A stretch of DNA of 64,000 bases, taken from Datisca glomerata. Its lineage: Eukaryota > Streptophyta > Magnoliopsida > Cucurbitales > Datiscaceae. The notes under the pieces were generated by a model. That model ran no database searches. It worked only from the letters and a program-made list of their open reading frames with translations, and was not told the origin of the DNA. The stretch covers positions 1,288,707 through 1,352,706 of the forward strand of contig QANY01007306.1 of the NCBI GenBank assembly GCA_003255025.1, given 5' to 3'. The position numbers and the translations under genes were made by a program. This document shows, piece by piece, positions 11,072-22,003 of the stretch (within the stretch, counting starts at the first letter, position 1; each line of letters begins with the position of its first letter).

Positions 11072-11966
11072 TGTTGGAGAGAAAAGAAGAAGAAAAGAAA
11101 AATCAAAGAAAGATTGAAATATGAATGAAAGTGTGTGATGTGAAATAGAGTGGGAAATTGTCCCACATTGGAAACTCAATGATAGAATGTTGGGTTTATA
11201 AACTCAACATTCATGCCTTAGGGTTAGCCCTAAGGGGCACCCCACATTTTGTGGGGAAGAGAGAAGCTAGATGGCACATGGTTCTCCCTTCACACGCGCG
11301 CACCGTCCGTTTGGCCAGCTCGGTTAAGTTCGGTTTCGATACGGTACGGTCAAAAGATTTATTTTTGAATAAATTTTCTTTGATTTACTTGGAGAGTAAA
11401 TATCTTCAAACAGAATTTGTAATTATCTGCAGAAGATAATTAAAATCTCTCTATTATCCCACAAAATCTCTCCATTATCCCACAATATCATCATAAATTT
11501 TATTCTAGTTTATCTTCAAGTTTTGCTTGCTCTCCAAGCTAAAAAATGTTATATATAGAATAGGACATCATTAGCTTCATTTTTAAGGGTGAAATAGACG
11601 AACACAATAACACTTGACAAAGTATAATGCATATTGAGAGAAATACAAAGGAGTTCTGTGAGGGTCAGAGTAATCGGTTGCTGTACTCTGGCTTAGATCG
11701 TTGTATCCTGCAGAGACGATTCGTCGTAGTCTCCAAGCACCATGTGGAGGACGATTATTGTCTTTAGGACATTGCTTACGAGCAATCCTCGATCTACATC
11801 ATTTTTTCATTCTTATTTTTACTGTAATCATTTTTCTGTTTTATTTGTTTATTAGATCAAATAATTTTACTATAATCGTTTCTGTTGCAATTACGTTGTA
11901 ATCGTTCCATATTTCTTTGTAATCGTTGGTTAATGAAAGCATTTTGTTCCATCTCTACTCACAACA
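11072..11966 (+). repeat. Copia D 5' LTR
   Basis: Begins TGTTGGAGAG, identical to the start of the shortened LTR at 16457, and ends CACAACA just before the gag leader. Because the same leader follows both LTR copies, the right boundary rests on the TG...CA rule only. It contains two adjacent perfect hairpin sequences at 11216-11235 and 11240-11256. A tRNA-like primer-binding site was not recognised after the LTR. Confidence 0.75.
11216..11256. promoter_or_regulatory. Two adjacent hairpins in copia D LTR
   Basis: 11216-11235 is an inverted repeat with CCTTAGGG and CCCTAAGG arms around a four-base centre. Four bases later, 11240-11256 has CCCCACA and TGTGGGG arms around three T. Both would fold in a transcript. 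The role is unknown; packaging or 3'-end signals of a retroelement RNA are possibilities and this is inference. The region is deleted from the second LTR copy. Confidence 0.6.
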
Positions 11967-11983
11967 ATCTAAAGACAATAACT

Positions 11984-12940
11984 ATGGAACAATCTGCTGG
12001 AATCAAAACTCTGCACGCTGAAAGACCGGAAAAATTCAAAGGAGACGACTTCAAACAATGGCAACAGAAGATGGTCTTCTATCTGACCACTCTCAATCTA
12101 GCACATCTGCTAACGGGCGATATTCCTCCTGTACCTATGGAAGGACAATCGAACAAACTATCATCTGCACGGGAAGCCTGGATCCATTCGGATTTCCTTT
12201 GCCGAAACTATATCTTGAACGGCTTAGTAGACACCCTCTACAACGTCTACTCGTCATTTAAGATGGCAAAGGAACTGTGGCAAGCCTTGGAAAAGAAATA
12301 CAAAACGAAGGATGCCGGGACAAAGAAATTTATCGTCGGGAAATTCCTGAAATACGAGATGGATGATAAGAACACGGTAATTAGTCAAGTGGAGGAGTTG
12401 CATATCATCTTCAACAACATGAAAGTCGAGGGTATGGTCATGAATGAACCGTTCCAAGTCGCGTCCATCATTGAGAAGCTGCCACCGTCATGAAAGGACT
12501 TCAAGAATTATCTGAAGCACAAACGTAAGGAGCTCAGCATGGATGATCTGATTGTTCGACTGATGATAGAGGAGGACAACCGGAAAAATGAAAAGAAAGT
12601 GATGTGGGCAATCTACGGATGAGAGCTAATGTGGTAGAAGGAAACAAATCCAATCCACCGAAAAAGAAAAGGAAGATATCGACGAGCAATGCTCAAAAAG
12701 GTAATTCAGATAAACGCATATGGGCAGTTGTTGGGTGTGCGGTAAAGCAGGACATATAGCAAAGGACTGCCGGTTTAAGAAAGATCAAAACAATAGTAAC
12801 CAAACCCGTAATAGCGGGAAAATAAACCAAGCAAATATGATAGAGATAGATGATCTCTGTGTAATGATTTCTGAGATCTGTATGGTCACTGACGCTAAGG
12901 AATGGTGGGTCGACACTGGTGCTACGAAGCACGTGTGCAG
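11984..12940 (+). pseudogene. Copia D gag
   Basis: The start is chosen at ATG 11984 (MEQSAGIKTL), right after the leader; the frame is open further upstream but only into LTR sequence. The first 170 codons are uninterrupted to a stop at 12491, with copia gag features: an FKGDDFKQWQQKM block, a WIHSDFLCRNYILNGL block and a LWQALEKKY block (UBN2-type gag). After the stop the same frame continues (KDFKNYLKHK, to about 12590), then shifts. The zinc knuckle is intact near 12729-12770 as CWVCGKAGHIAKDC (CX2CX4HX4C). Retroelement gag forms the particle that packages the RNA. Confidence 0.85.
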
Positions 12941-14101
12941 TGACCGAACCATATTTTCAACTTAGTTGAGGTTGATAAAGATGAGCTTCTCTATATGGGG
13001 AACGCCTCCGAAGCTTTTGTTAAGGGAAAGGAAAAGGTTATGGTGAAATTCACATCCGGAAAACAACTTACTCTCCTAGACTTCTTGCACGTGCCTGAAA
13101 TTCATAGAAATTTGGTTTCAGGATATCTTTTATGTAAAAGTGGATTTAAGCTTGTCTTTGATGCTGGCAAGTTTATTCTGACTAAGGGAGAGATGTTTGT
13201 TGGGAAGGGTTATAGTTTTGATGGTCTTTTTAAACTTAATGTGTCTGCTGTAACTCCTGCAATTATTAATAATAATTCTGCTGCTTCTTCCGTTTATATC
13301 GCTGAACTTTCTAATATTTGGCATGCTAGATTAGGTTATGTTAATTTTTGTTTCTTACAATGTATGATTAATTTAGAACTTCTACCTAGATTTAACCTAG
13401 AAAAAGGAAATAAATGTGAAATATGCGTATAATCTAAATTTACAAGAAAATCATTTAAATCTGAAGAGAGAACGAATGACCTACTTGATTTAAAACATAG
13501 TGATTTATGTGATTTAAAATTCACTCCTAGTAGGGGAGGTAGAAAATATTTTATTACATTTATTGATGATTTCAGTAAATATTGCTATGTATATCTACTT
13601 CATTCAAAGGATGAGACTTTGAATATGTTTAAGACATACAAGTCTGAAGTTGAAAAAAAAACTTGATAAACATATCAACGTGCTTAGATCTGACCGGGGT
13701 GGAGAATGTACTCCACTATGCTGTCTGAATTCTGTGCTCTACACAGAATTATGCATCAGACTACAGTACCTTACACGCCTCAACAGAATGGGGTGGATGA
13801 AAGGAAAAATAGAACTCTGAAAGATATGGTGAACTGTATGTTGAACAGGTTTGGATCACCCCAAAATTTATGGGAGGAGGCTTTGCTTACAGCAAACACC
13901 ATACTTAACAGGATTCCACATAAGAAGATCAACAAGTGTCCTTATGAAGAGTGGAAAGGGAAGTTACCTTCCTATAAAATCCTAAAAGTTTGGGGGTGTC
14001 TCGCAAAGGTACAAGTACCATTGCCAAAGAGAGTAAAGCTTGGACCTAAGACAATAGAATGTGTTTTTCATTTGATATGCATTGAACAGTGCTGCATATA
14101 G
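12720..14101 (+). pseudogene. Copia D protease and integrase
   Basis: Protease: WWVDTGATKHVC at about 12903-12940 keeps the D-T/S-G-A active site, then a stop occurs at 12963. The GAG-pre-integrase block (IWHARLGYVN, C..C) lies at 13315-13430. Integrase follows in pieces: HSDLCDL (about 13497), FIDDFS (about 13560), RSDRGGE (about 13686) and NGVDERKNR (about 13790), so the DDE acidic residues are present but distributed over shifted frames with stops at 13431 and about 13663. A frameshift near 14070 breaks the C-terminal part. Domain order protease-integrase-RT is diagnostic of copia. Confidence 0.85.
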
Positions 14102-15887
14102 ATTTTTGGTTATTAGGTCAGAAATTTATGACATAAGTACCAACTCTATTATGGAGTCTGTCAATGCAAAATTCTTTGAGAATGTGTTTCCTTTTAAGGA
14201 AGGAAGACACACTCAAAATGTCAAACGAGGATTAGAAGAAAATTTTTCTAGAGCTCAGATTGATGAAGAATCTGAACCTGAGCTTAGAAGAAGTAAAAGA
14301 GGTAAAACATGTACCTCATTTGGCCTAGAGTTTCTAACATACTTGACGGAGGCCGAACCTCAAACCTATAAGGAGGCAATGTCCAACCCTGAGGCTCCTT
14401 TTTGGAAGGAAGCACTCAATAATGAGATAGATTCCATAATGCAAAATAATACATGGATGTTGGTTGATCTCCCTCCTGGGAATAAACCAATAGGCTGTAA
14501 ATGGATCTTTAAAAGAAAGTTAAGAGCTGATGGTACTATTGAAAAGTACAAAGCTCGGTTGGTAGCTAAATGATACCGACAGAAGGAAGGCATAGACTTT
14601 TTCGATACCTATTCTCCAGCGACACGAATCACATCTATTAGGATGCTGATTGGACTAGCAGCTTTGCATACTTTGGAAATTCATCAAATGGATGTAAATA
14701 CTACTTTCTTAAATGGAGAATTGGATGAATAAATCTATATGGAACAGCCTGAAGGGTTCGTGGTTAAAGGCCAAGAACGAAAGGTCTGTAAATTTGTTAA
14801 ATCACTTTATGGATTAAAACAAGCACCAAAGCAATGACATGAGAAGTTTGATCATACAATGTTATCTGATGGATTCAAGATAAATGAGTGTGATAAATGT
14901 GTCTACATTAAAGGTACTAATGATCAGTTTGTCATAGTATGCTTGTATGTAGATGTCATACTTATAGTGGGATCAAACACGGATATAATATCCTCTACCA
15001 AGAAGATGTTGAATTCTAATTTTGACATGAAAGACTTAGGTCAAGTAGATGTCATTCTTGGAATTCAAGTAAAGAGAACTGAAAATGAATATATCCTTAC
15101 CCAGTCTCACTATGTAGAAAAGATTTTGAAAGGGTTTGGGCAATATGAAAGCAAACCTGCTATAACTCCTTTCGACCCAAATTGTAAGAATAATGGAGTT
15201 GGAGTATCTCAATTGGAGTACTCACAAATAATTAGAAGTTTAATGTATATCATGAATTCGACCAGACTTGATATAGCCTATTCAGTTGGAGGGCTGGCAA
15301 GATATACGAGTAATCCTGGACGTGATCACTGAAGTGCATTTGGGAGAGTACTAAGGTGCTTAAAATTCACAATGAACTACGGACTGCATTACTCAACCTA
15401 TCCACCGATGATAGAAGGATTTAGTGATGCTAACTGGATATCATACAGTTTAGAGACTAAATCTACCAGTGGATATGTGTTTAGCCTAGGTGGTGGAGCT
15501 ATCTCGTGGAGGTCTACTAAGCATACCTGTATAGCTCGTTCAACTATGGAATCAGAATTCATAGCATTGGACAAAGCTTGTGAAGAAGCAGAATGGCTCA
15601 GGAATTTTCTGGAAGATATTCCGGTGTGGCCAAAACCTGTGCCAGCTATATGTGTCCACTGTGACAATATGGCTATAACCTTTAGAGCGAAAAATAATGT
15701 GTATAATGCTAAGTCTAGATATATTAGACGAAGACATAATATCATTAAGCAGTTGTTGTCCAATGGGGTGATTTCCTTGGACTTCATAAGGTCAAAGGAG
15801 AATCTTGCTGATCCTCTGACAAAAGGATTGTCAAGGGAACTAATAAAACAAACATCGAGGGGAATGAGGCTAAAGCCTATTCAATGA
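14082..15887 (+). pseudogene. Copia D reverse transcriptase and RNase H
   Basis: RT begins with WKEALNNEID and CKWIFKRKL (about 14400-14520). The first catalytic Asp is present in HQMDVN (about 14685). The second box reads CLYVDVILIV at about 14943, where copia enzymes have YVDD, so a catalytic Asp is replaced by Val. Stops interrupt at about 14572, 14732 and 14837. RNase H is nearly intact at 15372-15887, with [22 protein letters not shown] and [11 protein letters not shown] blocks. RNase H removes the RNA strand from the cDNA hybrid. The mutated RT box alone would make this copy inactive. Confidence 0.9.
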
Positions 15888-16456
15888 ATCATTCAGGTGG
15901 TAACCTAACCTAGTTGACTGGAGATCCCAAGATCTAGGTTCAATAGGTAACTGGCAGGGATGATTCAAATTGAAACACTGAGAAACCTATGGTTTCTTCC
16001 TGTTCCTATGATATGAAGATAGTGTGTTGTCTGTCGATGTAAAAGGGTATACATACGTATTTAATGACATTGATGTTATGCTTTCCAGAGGAGTAGTGAC
16101 AGAATACTCTTAATCGTTGTCACCTATATGAGAGTATAAGTGGGGTCACTTCTATGAGAGGTCTGAATGGCTTAACCTCTCTAAAGCTCTTATGAAAGCG
16201 GGATATGTTCAGGACCAAAAAGAACAAAATCATATGAACTCAGATGTATTAAGATGAGATATGTGTGAAATTTGTTGTCTCGGTTTATCTCAGAGGAAGT
16301 TCAGTTCGAGAACGAAGTTCACTGTTCTTCAGAATAAATCTGATGAATTCTCACTAGGGAAGGTTCAAGTCCAAAAGACACCACTCTTGATGCATATCTC
16401 ATTTGCTCTCTCTCATGTTGTTGTCTAGTTAGGCACATTTCATTCATGTGGGGGAT
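15888..16456 (+). other. Copia D 3' untranslated region and polypurine tract
   Basis: About 570 bp without coding capacity between the pol stop and the second LTR. The last bases, 16445-16456 (CATGTGGGGGAT), are the polypurine tract expected to prime plus-strand DNA, placed directly before the LTR start TGTTGG. Confidence 0.7.
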
Positions 16457-16677
16457 TGTTGGAGAGAAAAGAAGAAGAGAAGAAAAATCAAAGAAGAAGA
16501 GAAGAAACATCATTTTTCCGTTCTTATTTTTGCTGTAATCATTTTTCTGTTTTATTTGTTTATTAGATCAAATAATTTTGCTGTAATCGTTTCTGTTGCA
16601 ATTACGTTGTAATCGTTCCATATTTCTTTGTAATCGTTGGTTAATGAAAGCATCTTGTTCCATCTCTACTCACAACA
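16457..16677 (+). repeat. Copia D second LTR, internally deleted
   Basis: Starts TGTTGGAGAGAAAAG as the 5' LTR does and ends with the same CTACTCACAACA. About 675 bp of the middle, including both hairpins and most of the upstream regulatory region, are missing between the AAAATCAAAG and CATCATTTTT blocks. Length is 221 bp against 895 bp for the 5' LTR. Confidence 0.85.
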
Positions 16678-16694
16678 ATCTAAAGACAATAACT

Positions 16695-17422
16695 ATGAAA
16701 TAATTTGCTGGAATCAAAACTCTGCACGCTGAAAGATCAAAAAAATTCAAAGGGGACGACTTCAAACAATGGCAACAAAAGATGGTCTTCTATCTAACCA
16801 CCCTCAATCTAGCACATCTGCTGACGGGCGATATTCCTCCTGTACTGATGGAAGGACAATCGAACGAACTAGCATCTGCACGGGAAGCCTGGATCCATTC
16901 ATATTTCCTTTGCCGAAACTATATGTTGAACGGCTTGGTAGACACCTTCTACAACGTCTACTCATCATTTTTTGACGGCAAAGGAATTGTGGCAAGCCTT
17001 GGAAAAGAAATACAAAATGGAGGATGTCGGGACGAAGAAATTTATCATCGGAAAATTCTTGAAATACAAGATGGATGATAAGAACACGATAATCAGTCAA
17101 ATGGAGGAGTTCCAGATCATCTTCAACAACATGAAGGTCGAGGGTATGATTGTGAATGAACCTTTTCAAGTCGCGTCCATCATCGAGAAGCTGCCGCCGT
17201 CATGGAAGGACTTCAAGAATTATCTGAAGCACAAACATAAGGAGCTCAGCATGGAGGATCTGATTGTTCGACTGAGGATATAGGAGGACAACCAGAAAAA
17301 TGAAAATAAAGCGATGTGGGCAAGCTACGGATGAAAGCTAATATGATAGAAGGAAACAAATCCAGTCCAACAGACAAGAAAAGGAAGATATCGACGAGCA
17401 ATGCTCAAAAAGGTAATTCACG
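16695..17422 (+). pseudogene. Second partial copy of copia D gag
   Basis: Near-identical to 11984-12711: same start context, same WIHS and LWQALEKKY blocks, same end of similarity at the AAAAAGGTAATTCA word. The copy has its own defects, including a stop at its third codon and a frameshift at about 16970. Unlike the first copy it reads through the position of the 12491 stop (SWKDFKNYLKH). It ends abruptly at 17422, where gypsy F sequence resumes. Confidence 0.85.
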
Positions 17423-18290
17423 CACGGGCTTCACCTCCTCATGAAGCCCAGCGGCAGCCCAGGCCTCATCGCTTGTTGAAGTCCAGCGTCTCCACAAAGT
17501 CAACCCTGGCCTCAACGCCTTATATGGCCTAAGTCAGACAAGCCCAACTCCTATTCCAAGCTCTTCCATCCACAGGCCCATCATCATTTCTTTTTTGAAT
17601 GGCCCACAGCAGCTACACAAAGCCTATTAAGGGAAGATTTATTTAAGTATTATTTATTTTTAACTCAATGTAATTTATTAGCAAAAATTCTCTTTAATTA
17701 ATTTACACTGTTTGATGTGCTATTAATGTCAAGAGAATAATATAATTATTTACATCAATATTATTTAATATCTCAGACATGAGTGAGCTTCAAGATCGGG
17801 ACACACAACTCCGATTAACATTATTCTAAATATGTTATTCCCTCAAAACCATAAGTCACATCGATGATATCCATTAAAATTTTGAGAAAAATAATACAAT
17901 AAGTATTATTTAACATCTTGGATAAGAGCAAGTTTCAAGATTCAGATGACCAAAAAGATCAGATCTACATTATTTTGGATTCTTATTCTCTCAAAATCAA
18001 GAGTCATATATGATCTCCATTAAATTTTTTAGATATGTTATTTATTTTTTATGCTCAAATTTATTGATTCCAAGAATATTTTATAAAGCACTTTAATATA
18101 ATATGATATCAAACATGAAGTCATTATAAGCAACAAGATCTTAGGACATAATATAAAGTCATATAATTTCTTCATTATATCACCATGATACCTCAGCACA
18201 AGGTCTATGGATCGCTTGGGCCCACTTGGTAGGGGATAGGAAACTAGAAATAGAAATACAATGTAAATCCCCTAGGAATATACAAGTGCA
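17423..18290 (+). other. Gypsy F internal non-coding sequence
   Basis: GC-richer sequence at 17423-17640, then AT-rich sequence with two or three loosely repeated ~140-bp units (words such as CATTAAAATTTT, TCAAGA, GATCTCCATTAAA). No gag or protease is recognisable although this is where they should be. The region is likely a rearranged part of the gypsy body. Confidence 0.4.
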
Positions 18291-18800
18291 GTTAAAACGC
18301 TTTCGCGAGAGAGCAAACATAATTATCAAGATTCGAGAGGTCACCAAATATGCAAATGCTCTCACAAGAGAGCGAACATAATTATCAAGACCCGAGAGGT
18401 CACAAAATACACAAACGCTCTCCCGAGAGAGCGAACATAATTATCGAGACCCGAGAGGTCACATATGATGTAAATGCTCCCACGATAGAGCAAGCATGAT
18501 TATTAAGAACCAAGAGAACACAGATTATGCCAATGCTCGCACGAGAGAGCGAGCATAATTATCAAGACCGTAGAAGTCAAATATTACACCAATGCTCCGG
18601 AAGATATCAAACATGATTATCAAGATCCGAGAGCTCACAAATTATGAAAATGCTCCTAAGAGAGAGTAGGCATAATTATTAAAATCTGATAGGTCACAAA
18701 TTATGCAAATGCTCATGTGAGACATCAAGCAATGAGAGGTCATAGATTACACAAACGCTCCTGCAAGAGAGCAAACATAATTATCGAAACCTGAGAGGTC
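18291..18800 (+). repeat. ~60-bp tandem array abutting gypsy F RT
   Basis: Nine degenerate units of about 60 bp, each with a GCGAACATAATTATCAAGAC core, a GAGAGGTCAC word and an AAATGCTC...CGAGAGAG part. One unit (about 18720) is shortened. The last GAGAGGTC runs into the codons of the RT entry block (EVHYPD), so the array replaces the RT coding sequence that should precede it. Confidence 0.85.
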
Positions 18801-19511
18801 CACTACCCAGACTGCTTGGCTAACACGATAAAGGAAAAGATGAAGAATGGAAAGTGGAAGTCTTGTATAGGGTTCAATGATCCGATTAAGGCATGCCCAA
18901 AGGACAACTTCCATATTCTAAAAATTAATCAATTGATGGACGCTACAACGAGGCACAAGATGCTCAGTCTTGTGGATGCTTTCTCCAGGTACAATCAGAT
19001 ACCAATGCCTTATTCAGACAAAGAGAAGATATCCTTTTTCTCTAAGATGAGGAATTAGTGCTACAAAGTTATGTTGTTCAGACTGAAGTACGCTGGAACC
19101 ACCTATCAACATCTAGTCAACAAAATGTTCCAAGAGTACGTATGGAAGACGATGGAAGCATTTGGAGAGTTCGACATAAGATATGAACCTTGGACCGCAT
19201 TCAAGGCTCAAGCACTCGCTGACTTTGTGGTAGAGATGAAGCCACCCCTAGAGAAATATGGCTTGAGCTATACAAAATATGTCAAGCAAGATGACACAAT
19301 GGATAGAGGCACGGGGAAAGAACCTTCAGACATGGAAGAGGCATTCAACGTGGATGGCTCTACAAACACACGCGGAAACAAAGCTGGACTGATACTCAAA
19401 ACACAGGAGAAGACCATAACTGAAAGAGTGATACACTTCACATTCATGACATCAAACAATGAAGTTGAATGTGAAGCTTTGCTCACATGTCAATGGAGAT
19501 TCTCAAGTTAG
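18797..19511 (+). pseudogene. Gypsy F reverse transcriptase and RNase H remnant
   Basis: RT entry EVHYPDCLAN, then NGKWKSCIGF, KACPKDNF, LVDAFSRYNQIPM with the first catalytic Asp (about 18970), and YAGTTYQHLVNKMF (about 19085-19130). At about 19150 the sequence jumps to GEFDIRYEPWTAFKAQALADFV, the RT/RNase H connection. The second catalytic box (YVDD-type) and about 1 kb are therefore missing. RNase H shows FNVDGSTN (about 19350) and NNEVECEAL (about 19457), with the first Asp and the Glu retained. Only one stop (19057) lies within this stretch before the terminal one. Confidence 0.85.
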
Positions 19512-19640
19512 ACACAAGGATGGGGGTAAATCATAGCAAAGTTCTAAACTTGAAGGAAGGATTCAAAGACCTCAACCCTAGCACACGAGATGCTTGGATG
19601 AAAAACATCGATAAAGGCCATGGCCACCGAGGCCTCCTAC
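19512..19640 (+). other. Gypsy F, tail of RNase H region
   Basis: Short continuation after the pol stop with weak similarity to the pol frame and no integrase. The array of ~131-bp units starts at its end. Confidence 0.3.
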
Positions 19641-20320
19641 TCACCAAAGATGACTAGGAGATAAGACCCTATATAGGGTAAAAGGACCACAAAAGTATCT
19701 ATTGGAACCTGAGGCACACATGATGATCAGACAAAAGACCTCAACCAAGGTGACGGCCTGGTGAAGCCTCCTAATCACTAAGAATGATATGGAGAAATAC
19801 CCTACATAGGGAAAAAGGACCACGAAAGTGTCTTGTGGTCGCCAAGCACACGAGATGATCAGACGAAAGACCTCAACCAAGGTGACGGCCTAACGAGATC
19901 TCCTAACTACTAAGGATGATCCAGAGAAATATCCTACATAGGTCAAAAGGACCACGGAAGTCTCCTGTGGCACCTGAGGTCAAAGAACCCTCACACGAAA
20001 GACCTCACCCAAGGCGACGACCTAACAAGGGATCTTTATCACATAAGATAATCTGGAAAAAAACCCTACAAAGGGCAAAAAGACCTCATCTAAGGCAACG
20101 ACCTAATGAGGCATCCTTATCACATAAGATGATTGGACAAAGACCCTACCTAGGGAAAAAGACCACAGTAATATTTTGTGGCAAGTATGAACGCAAGATG
20201 TTGGGACGTAGTATTTGATAATGGTCACATCGCCAAGACCTCTTAACTTACCTAAGATGAATAGGAGAAAAGACTTTACATAAGGTAAAAGGACCACTGT
20301 AATATTCCATGGTACCTGAA
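19630..20320 (+). repeat. ~131-bp tandem array in gypsy F 3' region
   Basis: Five to six units of about 131 bp (one is shorter, about 80 bp). Each contains CCTCCTAATCAC, AAGATGAT, GAGAAA, CCCTACATAGGG and GACCTCAACCAAGG words. The CCCTA(C/T)ATAGGG part is a near-palindrome. The same array occurs inverted at about 53180-53640 in gypsy G, downstream of its integrase, so it is a family feature of the 3' region and was present before F lost its integrase. Confidence 0.8.
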
Positions 20321-20680
20321 GTCACCAAATGACTACGATGATCACACAAATGACTATGATGCTCCAAGTCACACATATGACTAAGGTACACAAAGTCACT
20401 CAGATGGCTATATTGGATCCAAAGACACGCAGATGATTATAATACCCAAAGTCGCTCAGATGACTATGGGACTCGAAGTCACACAAATGACTATGATACC
20501 CTCAAGTCACATAGATGGCTAAGTACCCCTAGTCACATAGATGACTAAGCACCCTAAGTCATACAGATGACTATATTACTCTATGTCACATAGATGATTA
20601 AGGTACCCGAAATTACCTAGATAATTATAGTACCTAGAATTACAATTATGAAAATGACATCCAGGTCACACTGTTGACTA
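20310..20680 (+). repeat. ~30-bp tandem array in gypsy F 3' region
   Basis: About a dozen degenerate units with an AGTCACATAGATGACTA core separated by 10-14 variable bases ending in TACCC- or GGTACC-like words. AGTCA and TGACT within the unit are an inverted repeat, so each unit could form a short hairpin. No equivalent array was recognised in gypsy G. Confidence 0.75.
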
Positions 20681-22003
20681 TGGTATCGAGATTAGCCAAA
20701 ATCTTTCAAATCACAAAAGATCTTGGTATTCTACTTAAGACGACTCCAAAGGATCTCACCGTCAAGAATTAATCAAACACAATTTGAGGAAAATAAGGCT
20801 TTAAAGCCTACTGCTAGAAAGTGAAAGCATTGATGAATTGAATGCGCAAACACATAAGCAAAGGGAGATGCAACGGTAAGCTCAGCAGAATAAGCAATTC
20901 ATTTCAAATAACGAATGTCAATAAGACCAAATATAAATCCATCGCTCGATGGGATACATTTGGTCGATATTCTGGGGGCATGGAAGCTAAGGACCTTCAG
21001 TAACTCAAGAATATTGTCAAACTTATGGCACAATGATTGGGGCATCACTTCATAGATACTCAAAAGTTATTTGTTCTCCAAGAGCAGAACCGCTTGATTT
21101 TCTTTAAGGCTAGCTCAAAGACACTTGTTCTGCCAAGCTATGCTACAAAATCACTATAAATTTAAGATAAAACAGCGGATGACTTAGACAGTTGAATCAC
21201 TAGGTGACTTGGACATACCAATAAACTCAGACATTGAGTTACAAGAAAGAGTCAACAACCAAAGCATCAAAACCTTCAGTTCCTAGCCACAACTTAGTTT
21301 CTGAAAATGTACTCTGGATGATAAGAACCCTCGAGAAACATGCCATTGAGTGTAATAACTCCATCATCTGCCACGCGACATGAGATGCTAAAGTAATGTA
21401 CCAGATACATGGTCAAGTGTAGATCAACACGAGAATACAACGCAGGATTTTAGAAAATATTGATCAACCTCATAATGAAGCAATCCAAATGGTCTGGTCA
21501 TCTTATCGCCCACATCACATCAAAGGAATTCAATCCTAACACCAAGTCCTCAAGATGCGTTCAAGTGTAAAATTTTTGTTATTATGACCATCGATCTAAA
21601 ATCATTGGGACTCAATCCCGATAAATACTCGGAGCAACTCGCACAAACTTGAACCACAAAACTTCAGTTCCCAACAGGATCTCGCACATAATTACATGAA
21701 GAAGTCCAACATTAATCAAGATGATGATATATTTACCAATAGTCAATTGATAAATATGAAGAAAGCTCGTCTTAGTCACAAGATGCTTTGAGACGCCATC
21801 ATGAACCAATAACAAATACTTAGATATTTGGACACAAAACTACTGTTTGATTATCACAACGCCAACATATACTTAACACTCGATTAAGTGCATAGACATA
21901 GTCTTGAGTAAAAACTCATGGCTTCCTCCAGAACATACTTCATGACTCTATCGCTATGCTCCAAACTCAAGAAGTGGGAGAAATTATAGGGAAGAAAAAT
22001 ACC
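20681..22003 (+). other. Gypsy F 3' untranslated region
   Basis: No supported coding sequence on either strand. In gypsy G the matching interval carries an antisense gene (51110-52980); nothing like it was recognised here. The last bases (AGGGAAGAAAAATACC) are a plausible polypurine tract before the 3' LTR. Confidence 0.45.

Larger units (their letters stand above)
11072..17422 (+). mobile_element. Ty1/copia element D with tandem partial second copy
   Basis: Order: 5' LTR (11072-11966), gag to RNase H (11984-15887), 3' untranslated region, purine tract, shortened LTR (16457-16677), then a second copy of the gag start (16695-17422) that ends without any LTR. The arrangement LTR-body-LTR-body is what unequal or ectopic recombination between copia copies leaves behind. 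This family differs from copia A/B/C in LTR, gag and pol. Its coding part is the best preserved in the window but still has many stops and a mutated RT active site. Confidence 0.85.

Noticed and set aside
14859..15332. Reverse transcriptase next to repeats as a retron or diversity-generating element
   Set aside because: Domain order, LTRs and purine tract are those of a plant copia element.
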